This document shows positions 24,143 through 32,765 of a stretch of DNA of 64,000 nucleotides, piece after piece; the first letter of the stretch is position 1, and each line of letters starts with the position of its first letter. The stretch is from Pseudomonadales bacterium (GTDB lineage Bacteria; Pseudomonadota; Gammaproteobacteria; Pseudomonadales; UBA5862). Location: the NCBI GenBank assembly GCA_024234215.1, contig JACKOQ010000003.1, positions 321,572 through 385,571 of the forward strand, read 5' to 3'. The notes under the pieces were generated by a model. The model saw only the letters and a program-made list of their open reading frames with translations, was not told the DNA's origin and ran no database searches. Both the position numbers and the translations under genes were made by a program.

Positions 24143-26197
24143 TCACACCTTGAAGGTGCCGATCAACTGCTCCAGTTGCTGGGTCAGCGCCGCCATGTTC
24201 TGGCTGGCTTCCACCGTCTCGCGGGCACCGCTGGCGGTGTGTTCGCTGGCACCGTTGATCGCGACGATGTTGCGGTCGATCTCGCGTGCCACCACGCTCT
24301 GCTCCTCGGCTGCCGTGGCAATCTGCTGGCTGATGCCCAGGATGTTGTCGACCGAACCGGCGATGCTGGCCAGCGCTTCATCCACCTTCGATGACTCCAC
24401 CACGGTGCGTTCGGTCATCTCCCGGCTGCTGCCCATGGTCTTGACCGCATCGTTCACGCCGGTCTGCAACTGACCGATCATCTGCTCGATCTCGCTGGTC
24501 GACTGCTGGGTGCGCTGCGCCAGGGTCCGCACCTCATCCGCCACCACGGCAAAGCCACGTCCCTGCTCACCGGCCCGGGCCGCCTCGATGGCGGCATTGA
24601 GCGCCAGCAGGTTGGTCTGCTCGGCCACGCCCTTGATCACATCGACCACCTTGCTGATGCTGTGGCTGTGCTCCACCAGCCGCTGCGTCACCTGCACGGT
24701 GCCACCAATCTCCTCGGCCAGACGGCGGATGGTCGCCGAGGTCGACTCGACCAGTTGCCGGCCGCTCTGCACGTCACGGTGGGCCGCCTGTGCCGAATCG
24801 GCTGCGCTGACCGAACTGCGCGCCACCTCCTGCACCGTGGCGGCCATCTCGTTCATCGCCGTCGCCACCTGCGCGGTCTCACTCAACTGGCTCTGCAACT
24901 CATCGCTGCTGCGGCTGGCGATGCGCTCCACGGTTTCGGCCTGCTCCGACACCTGCCGTGCGGTGTGGTGTGCCTGGCTGATCAGTTCCGCCACCTTCTC
25001 GGCCATGCTGTTGAACTCGACAGAGAGGCTGCCCAGTTCATCCTTGCTGTCCACCGCCACCCGCACCCGGGTGTCGCCCTGCGCCAGCCCACGTGCGGCA
25101 GCATAGATGCTGGAAATGGTGACCTTCATCGAACTGGCAAAGGCGGCACAGAGATAGACCACCAGCGCCAAAACGACCAGGGCGGCAACGACATAACCAT
25201 TGCGCTGCGCGACAAGCGCACTCTCCTGCTCGCCCAGCAGGGTGTCGACCAGCGGCAACACCGACTGGCCAACCTTGAAGATCGGATCGATCTTCGCGCT
25301 CAGGTGATTGTAGTAGCCCTCCCAGGTCAGGCTCTGCTCTTCGCCCATCATCAACACCGACTCGATGTATTCGGCCATCCCCTTGTAGGCCTCTCCAGCC
25401 TTGTTGGCATCAGCCTCCAGCAGGGCCTTGGCGCGCGGAGAACGGCCGATGCTGGTGGCGACGGCATAGCGGTATTCCTCTTCGGTGTCGAGCAGTTTCT
25501 GACCGATCGGTTCGAGCCACTTCAGCGTGCTGGCCGTGGTCGCCGTCTGCGCCTTGATCGAGGTGCCCACCGCCCGCGCCTCTTCGAGGCGGCCCGCCAG
25601 CATCGTGAACTCATTCAGCACATGCGAGATCAGCAGGTAGCGTTCCGGGCTGCTGTCGAGGATCAGGCCACTTTCGATCGACACCGCCAGAATGAAGTGC
25701 TGCATCAGCTCCAGCAGCTTTTTCTGCTCGGCATGGGCCAGATGTTGTGGTACTTCGACGCCCGCCTTGGGGTCGATCTGCGCACTCTGCTGCCAGAAGT
25801 TCAGCAGGTTGGTCCAACTGCTCTGGGTCTCCTCCCCCAGCGGCTGTTGTTCCAGGACGGCCTGATAGGCCTTGATCGCCTCGTCGATCTGCTGGCGGGT
25901 CTGGCGATAGAGGGGGGTCAGGTCGTTGGCGGCACTCATCTGCTTGTTGACCTGTTCGATCGCCAGCACCAGATCGACATAGCGGCCACCCAGCCGGCGC
26001 AGCTCGAGCGCGACCTTCGCATGTTCAATGCCGACACGCTCGGCTCTGATCGTGCCGATGTCACGGCTGGTCTGCATCACCAGCAGTGCGCTCAGCAGCA
26101 TCAGCGGCACCAGCACGGCCAGTGAAATCAAACCGAACTTGTACAGGAAGTTCATCTTTTTCATCAGGTTGATGCCTGGTGTCAAAAGTCTGCTCAT
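24143..26197 (-). CDS. Methyl-accepting chemotaxis protein
   Basis: A 684-residue transmembrane chemoreceptor. TM1 is near residues 20-45 (KFGLISLAVLVPLMLLSALLV). A large helical periplasmic sensor of about 270 residues follows, then TM2 near 320-340 (YVVAALVVLALVVYLCAAF), a HAMP domain and the cytoplasmic signalling coil. The CheA/CheW-binding tip contains NLLALNAAIEAARAGEQGRG. The sensor is longer than in Tar/Tsr and may be a helical bimodular domain; the ligand is unknown. The start at MSRLL is supported by GGAGAAGAAGAG immediately upstream. No che genes are near. Confidence 0.93.
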   Translation of the reverse strand: MSRLLTPGINLMKKMNFLYKFGLISLAVLVPLMLLSALLVMQTSRDIGTIRAERVGIEHAKVALELRRLGGRYVDLVLAIEQVNKQMSAANDLTPLYRQTRQQIDEAIKAYQAVLEQQPLGEETQSSWTNLLNFWQQSAQIDPKAGVEVPQHLAHAEQKKLLELMQHFILAVSIESGLILDSSPERYLLISHVLNEFTMLAGRLEEARAVGTSIKAQTATTASTLKWLEPIGQKLLDTEEEYRYAVATSIGRSPRAKALLEADANKAGEAYKGMAEYIESVLMMGEEQSLTWEGYYNHLSAKIDPIFKVGQSVLPLVDTLLGEQESALVAQRNGYVVAALVVLALVVYLCAAFASSMKVTISSIYAAARGLAQGDTRVRVAVDSKDELGSLSVEFNSMAEKVAELISQAHHTARQVSEQAETVERIASRSSDELQSQLSETAQVATAMNEMAATVQEVARSSVSAADSAQAAHRDVQSGRQLVESTSATIRRLAEEIGGTVQVTQRLVEHSHSISKVVDVIKGVAEQTNLLALNAAIEAARAGEQGRGFAVVADEVRTLAQRTQQSTSEIEQMIGQLQTGVNDAVKTMGSSREMTERTVVESSKVDEALASIAGSVDNILGISQQIATAAEEQSVVAREIDRNIVAINGASEHTASGARETVEASQNMAALTQQLEQLIGTFKV

Positions 26198-26371
26198 CTC
26201 TTCTTCTCCATTCAATGTGGCACCCCTGACCGGGGTAGTGCTTGAATTCTCTGCTCACACAGTCGAGCGATCTTTGTCTGGCACTGCGACGGAAGATCCC
26301 ATGACATCAAGCCTAGACCATAAAAAAGAATCTGCAGATGAGTGCGGGGCGTTGCACTGCCAAAGCGCGAC

Positions 26372-26399
26372 AGCCGACAGCGCCGTTGTCGGCTACAAT
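26372..26399 (+). promoter_or_regulatory. Inverted repeat touching a -10 box
   Basis: AGCCGACA (26372-26379) and TGTCGGCT (26387-26394) form a perfect 8-base inverted repeat with a 7-base spacer. Its last base starts a TACAAT -10-like hexamer (26394-26399), 27 bases before the small membrane protein gene. This geometry suits a repressor operator or a hairpin at the 5' end. Confidence 0.4.
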
Positions 26400-26426
26400 G
26401 CCGCAGCGGTCAGGAGAGCATGAGTG

Positions 26427-26723
26427 ATGAAGCATCTGGTGGGTGGTTGGATCGGGGCGCTGCTGGGCTGTATCGCCCTGCTCGGCATCGACCATTGGCT
26501 GCGCAGCAACGGCCATTTCACCGGCCTGGGCGACGACACCATGAAGCTGGGATTGGCCTTGATTGCCGCAGCCGCAACCATCGCCTGGTATCGGGGGCTG
26601 GCTGGCCAGCCGCTGCCGCTGCGCATCGTGCTGGTGGGGCTGCAACTGGCGGCCGGCTATCTGATCACGCTGGGCCTCGCCATCGCCTATTCGTGCATGG
26701 CAGGCCTCGGCTGCATCGCCTGA
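26427..26723 (+). CDS. Small membrane protein, unknown function
   Basis: A 98-residue hydrophobic protein with three likely membrane helices: LVGGWIGALLGCIALLGI near the N-terminus, LGLALIAAAATIAWY in the middle and IVLVGLQLAAGYLITLGLAIAY near the end. I do not recognise a family. A CAGGAG sequence 10 bases upstream supports translation, and GTG 26424 directly before ATG 26427 could also serve. The gene abuts the stop of the convergent metallo-beta-lactamase-fold gene. Confidence 0.65.
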   Translation: MKHLVGGWIGALLGCIALLGIDHWLRSNGHFTGLGDDTMKLGLALIAAAATIAWYRGLAGQPLPLRIVLVGLQLAAGYLITLGLAIAYSCMAGLGCIA

Positions 26724-27557
26724 TCAGCAGTTGCGCCAGCGGCCGTTGTCACTGCGACGGGCACGCCCTTCATCCTTCAGTTTGAGCAGATGCGCCGTCA
26801 GGGAGTGCTTTGCCACCGGGAACAGCAGGGCCTGCACATCCTGATAGACCACCGGCAGCAGCTCATCGAGGGTGGAGTCGGGCGCCGCCGCCAATGCTTC
26901 GACCACCTTGGCCTCGCGCCCCAGCCGGTGGGCAATCAGCCAGTCGATCACCGCTGCGGGCTGCTCCAGAATGCCGCCATGCGCCGGCGCCAACCGCTTG
27001 AGCGGATAGCGCTTCAGCAGTGCCAGCGAGGCCAGATAGCTGGCCATGTCACCATCGGGCGGGGCGATCACCACCGTTGAACCACTCATGATGTGGTCGC
27101 CGGTGAACAGCAGGCCCTCCTCCTCCAGCAGATAGCAGAGGTGGTTCGATGCATGACCGGGAGTGTGGATGGCGGTCAGCACGAAGTCATCTCCGACCAG
27201 CCGCTCATCCTGGATCATGATGCGACCCGGTTTGAACTTTTTGTCCTGTGCCCCATGCTCCGGGGCAGGCATTCCGACCAACTGGGCGCCACTCTTCTCA
27301 CGCAGCAGCGCCGCCGCCGGCGAGTGGTCGAGGTGAGTGTGGGTCACCAGAATCCAGCGGATCGGCCCCGGTGCCGCCGCCAGCAGCGCAGCGACATGGC
27401 CGGCATCGGCAGGACCGGGGTCGATCACCGCCACCGCCTTGGTGCCGACCAGATAGCTGTTGGTGCCGGGACCGGTCATGACGCCCGGATTGGGCGCGGT
27501 CAGCCGCAGCACATTGGGGGCGACGGCAACGGCCTCTCCTGGAGTGAAGTCACTCAT
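26724..27557 (-). CDS. Metallo-beta-lactamase-fold hydrolase (LACTB2-like)
   Basis: A 277-residue cytoplasmic hydrolase. The metal motif HTHLDHS is at residues 73-79, further ligands lie in HTPGHASNH and the FTGDH loop, and a C-terminal winged-helix-like segment ends the protein. The closest described relatives are LACTB2-type proteins, which act as thioesterases or single-strand RNA endonucleases. It is followed on the same strand by no gene and lies 57 bases downstream of the acyl-CoA synthetase, so a thioesterase role beside that enzyme is plausible but unproven. Confidence 0.85.
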   Translation of the reverse strand: MSDFTPGEAVAVAPNVLRLTAPNPGVMTGPGTNSYLVGTKAVAVIDPGPADAGHVAALLAAAPGPIRWILVTHTHLDHSPAAALLREKSGAQLVGMPAPEHGAQDKKFKPGRIMIQDERLVGDDFVLTAIHTPGHASNHLCYLLEEEGLLFTGDHIMSGSTVVIAPPDGDMASYLASLALLKRYPLKRLAPAHGGILEQPAAVIDWLIAHRLGREAKVVEALAAAPDSTLDELLPVVYQDVQALLFPVAKHSLTAHLLKLKDEGRARRSDNGRWRNC

Positions 27558-27614
27558 ACAAGACTCCTTTTTCTGGGTCGACAGGGCCAGAAGAGGCGGG
27601 GCGCTCTTGCCGGA

Positions 27615-29306
27615 TCAGGCCAGCCCCATCAGCTTCTTGACTTCGGGCTTCATGATCTTGCCATTGGCATTGCGTGGCAACGGATCACGCTGCATGTCGA
27701 TCCGCACCGGCACCTTGAAACCGGCGAGCTGGCTGGCGACATGCTTTTTCAGCTCCTCTTCGGTCGGATTGCCGCCAGGCCGGATCTGCACCAGCGCGCC
27801 GACCTCCTCACCCAGTACCCGGTGCGGAATGCCGACCACGGCCGCATCCATGACATCCGGATGGCTGTAGAGCGCGCTCTCGACCTCGACACAGTAGACG
27901 TTTTCACCGCCACGGATCAGCATGTCCTTGGCGCGGTCGGCGATGTAGAGAAAGCCATCGCCATCCATGTAGCCGAGGTCACCGGTATGCAGCCAGCCAT
28001 CGGTGAAGCTCTGGGCGGTGGCCTCCGGCTTGCGCCAGTAGCCCTTGACCACCTGCGGCCCCTTGATCCACACCTCGCCGATGGTGCCGCGCGGCACCTC
28101 CTGGCCATCGTCGCCGGCGATCCTGACCTCGGAAACCGGCGCCGGACAGCCGGCACTGGTCGGTTTTTCGAGGTAGTCTTCGGCCGAGTTCGAAGTGGTG
28201 AGCGCCGAAGTCTCGGTCAGTCCATAGCCATTGCTCGGCTTGACCTGCGGAAAGCTCTCGCCAATGCGCTTGACCAGCTCGGGTGCCGAGGGCGCGCCGC
28301 CGTAACCGATGCTCTGCACGCTCGACAGGTCATGTTTGGCGAACTCGGGCGACTCGATCACCTGCCACACCATCGAGGGGACCCCGCCGAAGGAGGCCAG
28401 CTTCTCGCGCTCGATCAGTCTGATCGCCTCTTCAGGGTTCCATTTGTACATGGTGACGATCATGTTGCCGGCAAAGGTGTTGCCGCAGAGGATGCCGTGA
28501 CAGCCGGTGGCGTGGAACAGCGGCACCGACAGCAGATGACCCGATGGTCCGGGTGGTGGTGCCGGCACGCGGCCATAGCGAATTTCGGTGCGCATCCGCA
28601 CGAAAGCGCCGCTGATCAGGTTGCTGCACATGTTGCGGTGGCTGCCCAGCGCCCCTTTCGGGTTGCCGGTGGTGCCGGAGGTGTAGAAGATGGTGGCGTT
28701 GTCATCGGGGTGAATGTCGGCCTCGGGCAGTTCGTTGGCCGGGGCGGCGGTGGCGAACAGCTCCTCGTAGCGCAACATGCCGGCTGGCAGGGGCGCGGTC
28801 GTGCGTGCCGCAATCACATGCTTGAGCTCGGGCAGTTTGGTGAAGTGCTCTTTCAAAAGCTCGATGCGCTCACCATCGGCAAACAGCACCTTGGAACCGG
28901 AATCGGCCAGACCATACTCCAGTTCGTTGCCCTTCCACCAGGCATTCAGCGGCACGATCACCGCACCGAGCGTCACCGTCGCCCAGAACACCACCGGCCA
29001 CTCGGGATAGTTGCGCATCGACAGCGCCACCCGATCGCCCTTTTCGATGCCGAAACGGCTGCGCAACTGCCACGCCAGCGCCACCACCCGCTGGTAGTGC
29101 TGCTCATAGCTCATCCGCTCGTTTTCGTACAGAAAATAGTCGCGGCCGAAATAGTTCTTGGTGTTCAGAAAGACATGCCGAAGCGTGGGGGGGGCGGACT
29201 TCCAGACCTTGGTCATGACGCCATCGATGTTGATCTCTTCGATGTCGAACATGCCACCGGAAGCGGCGATCAGGCGCTGATTGGCTTCTTCTATCGACAA
29301 GGGCAT
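27615..29306 (-). CDS. Fatty acyl-CoA synthetase-like AMP-ligase
   Basis: A 563-residue class I adenylate-forming enzyme that probably activates a carboxylic acid to its CoA thioester. The core motifs are all present: YTSGTTGNPKGA at 208-219, GYGLTETSA, the hinge ADRAKDMLIRGGENVYCVEVE and the catalytic lysine in NANGKIMK near the end. It resembles medium/long-chain acyl-CoA ligases; the substrate cannot be read from sequence. It is transcribed with the downstream metallo-beta-lactamase-fold gene and is divergent from ppnP. Confidence 0.9.
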   Translation of the reverse strand: MPLSIEEANQRLIAASGGMFDIEEINIDGVMTKVWKSAPPTLRHVFLNTKNYFGRDYFLYENERMSYEQHYQRVVALAWQLRSRFGIEKGDRVALSMRNYPEWPVVFWATVTLGAVIVPLNAWWKGNELEYGLADSGSKVLFADGERIELLKEHFTKLPELKHVIAARTTAPLPAGMLRYEELFATAAPANELPEADIHPDDNATIFYTSGTTGNPKGALGSHRNMCSNLISGAFVRMRTEIRYGRVPAPPPGPSGHLLSVPLFHATGCHGILCGNTFAGNMIVTMYKWNPEEAIRLIEREKLASFGGVPSMVWQVIESPEFAKHDLSSVQSIGYGGAPSAPELVKRIGESFPQVKPSNGYGLTETSALTTSNSAEDYLEKPTSAGCPAPVSEVRIAGDDGQEVPRGTIGEVWIKGPQVVKGYWRKPEATAQSFTDGWLHTGDLGYMDGDGFLYIADRAKDMLIRGGENVYCVEVESALYSHPDVMDAAVVGIPHRVLGEEVGALVQIRPGGNPTEEELKKHVASQLAGFKVPVRIDMQRDPLPRNANGKIMKPEVKKLMGLA

Positions 29307-29478
29307 GGATAACTACCTGTGCTGTGGAGTGAGTGATCGAGATGACCTGAAATCAGTGCGTCGCCAGGTCGGTTCATGGATTGGCGGCATGCAAAGCCGG
29401 TCGATTCTACAACAGTTCAGCCGCCTGGTTCGACCTCTTCTGCCGCACCGCGCTCACCATTGGCTGCCCGGTCACGGC

Positions 29479-29484
29479 TATAAT
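29479..29484 (+). promoter_or_regulatory. Candidate -10 element for ppnP
   Basis: A perfect TATAAT lies in GGCTATAATCGCCGG, 34 bases before the ppnP ATG. The flanks (GGC before, GCC after) match those of the mnmA -10 box. No clear -35 hexamer is present. Confidence 0.5.
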
Positions 29485-29517
29485 CGCCGGCTTTGATCAA
29501 CCTCTTCAGGAACAGCC

Positions 29518-29832
29518 ATGTCGAAATTCGAGAACGTGTCCGTCGTCAAGCAGGCCAATGTCTATTTTGACGGCAAGGTGACCAGCCGCAGCATTCATTT
29601 TTCCGATGGATCGATGAAAACCCTGGGCTTCATGCTGCCCGGAGAGTATCGCTTCAACACCGGCGACCGGGAGCTGATGGAGATCATGTCGGGCAAGCTC
29701 GACCTGCAGCTGTCCGGCAGCAGCGAGTGGCGGCCGATCACTGCCGGTCAATCCTTCGAGGTGCCGGGCGCTTCGAGCTTCACGGTCAGGGTGAGCGAAC
29801 CGACCGACTACTGCTGCTCATTCATCAAGTGA
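29518..29832 (+). CDS. ppnP: Pyrimidine/purine nucleoside phosphorylase PpnP
   Basis: A 104-residue cupin-fold protein of the DUF1255/YaiE family. E. coli PpnP phosphorolyses several nucleosides to base and ribose-1-phosphate. Conserved parts include ANVYFDGKVTSR, LGFMLPGEYRF and QSFEVPGASSF. The length is standard (E. coli 94). Confidence 0.93.
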   Translation: MSKFENVSVVKQANVYFDGKVTSRSIHFSDGSMKTLGFMLPGEYRFNTGDRELMEIMSGKLDLQLSGSSEWRPITAGQSFEVPGASSFTVRVSEPTDYCCSFIK

Positions 29833-29889
29833 TCGGCCCGCCGGGCAGCAGCGGCAGGCACCCTGACGGGCGGCCAGAGCTGCGCTGCC

Positions 29890-31233
29890 CTACCCGTCGA
29901 TGTCGGCCACTGCCTGTGGCCGCACCAGCAGATAGAGAACGATGATGGCCACGATGATGCCGCCGGCGATGTAGACCGGCGTCAGATCACTCGCACGCAC
30001 CCCTTCGATCACCCGGTTGATGATGAAGAGCAGGGAGATGCCGGCACCCGCGGCCGGCACCCACTGCGGCACCTCGAAGCCGCCCTTGGGTTCATCGGCA
30101 CGGCGCTGCAGCCGCAGCAGCGACAGGTTCACCAAGGTGAACGAGCCGAGCAACAACAGGCTGGTGGCACTGGCCAGCGTGCGGATGTCCCCAACCAGGG
30201 CCAGGCCGAGCACGATCGCCATCAGCAGCAGAATCGCCACATGCGGCGTCTGTCGCCGGACATGCAGCCGCCCCAGCAGCTTCGGCAGCAACCCCTGATG
30301 CGCCATGCCATAGGCCAACCTTGACCCCATGATGGAGTTCAGCAGCGCGGTGTTGGTCACCGCAAACATCGCCACCACGGTGAACAGCAGCGGCGGCACC
30401 CATGGCGCCGCCACCCGCACCACCGCCACCAGCGGGCCGGTTTCGACCGCAAGCTGCGCATGGGGCACCACCGAAACCGCCGTGATCGAAACGGCAATGT
30501 AGATCAGGGTCGCAATGCCCAATGCACAGAGCAGGGCAATGTGAAAGATGCGGCGCGGTTCGCGCACCTCCTCCGAGATGTTCAGCAGATCCTCGAAACC
30601 GATGAAGGCATAAAAGGTCAGCACCGCGCAGGAGAGCACCATGGGTACCGAAAAGTCGCCGCCAGGATTCTTGAGCGACGTGGCATCGAGGTAATCGACA
30701 CTGCCCCAGTAGCGAAAACCGACCACAATCACCAGCAGCAGCCCGCCGGCCTCGACCACCGTGCAGAGCGCATTGACCCACGCCGACTCGCGCATGCCGA
30801 CATAGTTGATCACCGTCAGCGCCAGCAGGAACAGCAGCACCACCGCCTTGATCGGGATGGCGGTGAAGATCTCATGGGTATAACCGGCAAAGACCTGGCT
30901 GGCCGCCGCCATCGAGGTGATGCCGGACATCATCACCGCCAGACCGACGACATAGCTGATGGCGGGCAGTCCAAATGCCCGCTGGGTCACATAGGCCGCC
31001 CCGCCGGCCCGCGGGTAGCGCGACCCCAGTGAGGCGTAGGAGAGTCCGGTCAGACCGGCCGCCACCATGCTGGTGACGAAGCCGAGCCAGACCAGGTTGC
31101 CCAGTTCTGCGGCCGCCTTACCCACCAGGCCGTAGATGCCGGCCCCCAGCATGTTGCCAATGCCATAGACCGTCAGGGCCACCACACCCAGCGTGGGTCT
31201 GATGGCGGCAGGCGAATTTTCAGCTTCCTTCAC
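29890..31233 (-). CDS. APC-family amino acid permease
   Basis: A 447-residue inner-membrane transporter with about 12 membrane helices. The first helix holds the GIGNMLGAGIYGLVG segment, the unwound substrate site of the amino acid-polyamine-organocation superfamily. The SRYPRAGGAAYVTQRAFG loop is also typical. Substrate is not predictable; relatives carry neutral amino acids or polyamines. It lies 31 bases downstream of amtB on the same strand and may be co-transcribed, which would join two nitrogen-uptake functions. Confidence 0.88.
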   Translation of the reverse strand: MKEAENSPAAIRPTLGVVALTVYGIGNMLGAGIYGLVGKAAAELGNLVWLGFVTSMVAAGLTGLSYASLGSRYPRAGGAAYVTQRAFGLPAISYVVGLAVMMSGITSMAAASQVFAGYTHEIFTAIPIKAVVLLFLLALTVINYVGMRESAWVNALCTVVEAGGLLLVIVVGFRYWGSVDYLDATSLKNPGGDFSVPMVLSCAVLTFYAFIGFEDLLNISEEVREPRRIFHIALLCALGIATLIYIAVSITAVSVVPHAQLAVETGPLVAVVRVAAPWVPPLLFTVVAMFAVTNTALLNSIMGSRLAYGMAHQGLLPKLLGRLHVRRQTPHVAILLLMAIVLGLALVGDIRTLASATSLLLLGSFTLVNLSLLRLQRRADEPKGGFEVPQWVPAAGAGISLLFIINRVIEGVRASDLTPVYIAGGIIVAIIVLYLLVRPQAVADIDG

Positions 31234-31264
31234 ACTGCCCCCTGTTGGCCATCAGTTCACCGCT

Positions 31265-32578
31265 TCAGAGGTCGTAGCCTCGCTCGTCATGCAGGGCGAG
31301 GTCGAGCCCCATGGTCTCTTCATCACTCTCGACCCGCATTCCGACCAGCCAATCGATCAGCTTCAGCAGCAGATAGGTGGTCAGCGCGGTGTAACCGAGG
31401 GTCGTCACCACGCCAATGAACTGGATGGCCAGTTGACTGGCCATCGTTCTGCCCTCGGCATAGCCCTGACCGCTGAACAGACCCAACTGATCGGAAGCGA
31501 ACAGGCCCGCCAGCAGCGTGCCGAGAATACCACCAACGCCATGCACCGGAAAAACGTCGAGCGAATCATCGATCTTCAGCTTCTGCTTGAGCAGCTGGGT
31601 CATGTAGTAACAGACGATGCCGGCTACGAAACCGATCAGCAGCGCACCACCCGGTCCGATGTAACCGGACGCCGGCGTCACCGTGCCCAGGCCAGCCACC
31701 ATTCCGGTCACCAGGCCCAGCATCGAGGGTTTGCCATGCTTCACCCACTCCATCAGCATCCAGGCGAGGGCCCCGGTCGCGGCGGAGATGTGGGTCGCCA
31801 GCATCGCCATGCCGGCGTTGCCATCGGCCGCCAGCGCCGATCCGGCATTGAAGCCGAACCAGCCCACCCAGAGCATTCCGGCACCGGTCACCGTCATCGT
31901 CATGTTGTGTGGCGGCATGGCCTGGGTTCCAAAACCGCGGCGGTTGCCGACCACCAGCGCGGTGATCAGCGCGGCCACTCCAGCAGTGATGTGCACCACG
32001 GTGCCACCGGCGAAATCGAGCAATCCCAGCTTCGCCAGCCAGCCACCGCCCCAGACCCAGTGGGCCACCGGCACATAGACCAGCAGCAGCCAGAGCATGC
32101 TGAACAGCAGCATCGCCGAAAACTTCACCCGTTCGGCAAATCCACCCACCACCAAGGCCGGGGTGATGATGGCGAAGGTCATCTGGAACATCACGAACAC
32201 GCTCTCGGGAATCGAGCCCGACAGCGCTGCTTCGCTCAGACTGGCCAGCAGAAACTGAGCCGAACCACCGATCCAGTCATTGAGGGCACCACCATCGGTG
32301 AAGGCGAGGCTGTAGCCACATACGAGCCAGAGCAGCGAGGCCCCACAGGTGATGGCAAAGCACTGCATCAGCACCGACAGCACATTCTTCGAGCGCACCA
32401 GACCGCCATAGAAGAGTGCCAGCCCCGGAATGGTCATGAACAGCACCAGCGCGGTGGCTGTCAGCATCCAGCCGCTGTTGCCCTGATTCAGTTCACTGGC
32501 ATGCGCCAACGGCGTGCAGAACATCAATGACAACAGTACGGTCAAAAAGACGGGGGGTCTGGCAGTGGCTGCTGACAT
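31265..32578 (-). CDS. amtB: Ammonium transporter (Amt/MEP/Rh family)
   Basis: A 437-residue trimeric ammonium channel. A signal peptide (about residues 1-27, ending in AHA) precedes 11 membrane helices, as in E. coli AmtB. Family signatures include MTIPGLALFYGGLVRSKNVLS, DFAGGTVVHITAGVAAL and FPVHGVGGILGT, whose histidine belongs to the twin-His pore. Unusually, no glnK gene lies on either side. The upstream region carries a candidate sigma-54 promoter, fitting nitrogen control. Confidence 0.95.
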   Translation of the reverse strand: MSAATARPPVFLTVLLSLMFCTPLAHASELNQGNSGWMLTATALVLFMTIPGLALFYGGLVRSKNVLSVLMQCFAITCGASLLWLVCGYSLAFTDGGALNDWIGGSAQFLLASLSEAALSGSIPESVFVMFQMTFAIITPALVVGGFAERVKFSAMLLFSMLWLLLVYVPVAHWVWGGGWLAKLGLLDFAGGTVVHITAGVAALITALVVGNRRGFGTQAMPPHNMTMTVTGAGMLWVGWFGFNAGSALAADGNAGMAMLATHISAATGALAWMLMEWVKHGKPSMLGLVTGMVAGLGTVTPASGYIGPGGALLIGFVAGIVCYYMTQLLKQKLKIDDSLDVFPVHGVGGILGTLLAGLFASDQLGLFSGQGYAEGRTMASQLAIQFIGVVTTLGYTALTTYLLLKLIDWLVGMRVESDEETMGLDLALHDERGYDL

Positions 32579-32602
32579 GGGATCGGATCCTCAAGTACGT
32601 AA

Positions 32603-32630
32603 AAACGCACAAAAACGGTGCTTTTTTATT
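32603..32630. terminator. Weak T-flanked hairpin upstream of amtB
   Basis: GCAC and GTGC (about 32609-32612 and 32621-32624) form a short stem flanked by A and T runs on both strands. It could end minus-strand transcripts from the transglutaminase gene or act as a 5' leader element of amtB. The stem is only four G/C-containing pairs. Confidence 0.25.
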
Positions 32631-32705
32631 GGTCATAACGGGAACAAATCCGGATTGGCACCATAGAAATGCATTTTTGAGGCAAAACCGGATCTGCGCG
32701 CGGTT

Positions 32706-32723
32706 AAAGCAAGCATTGCGCCA
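32706..32723 (-). promoter_or_regulatory. Candidate sigma-54 promoter of amtB
   Basis: On the minus strand the sequence TGGCGCAATGCTTGCT has the invariant GG and GC pairs exactly 10 bases apart, with TTGC at -12 and one mismatch in the -24 TGGCAC. It lies about 130 bases before the amtB start. NtrC-dependent sigma-54 control of amtB is well known. No clear NtrC site was identified. Confidence 0.5.
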
Positions 32724-32765
32724 TTTCTGTGCGAAACCTCGGCAACACACCCCTGGGCTGGCGCG

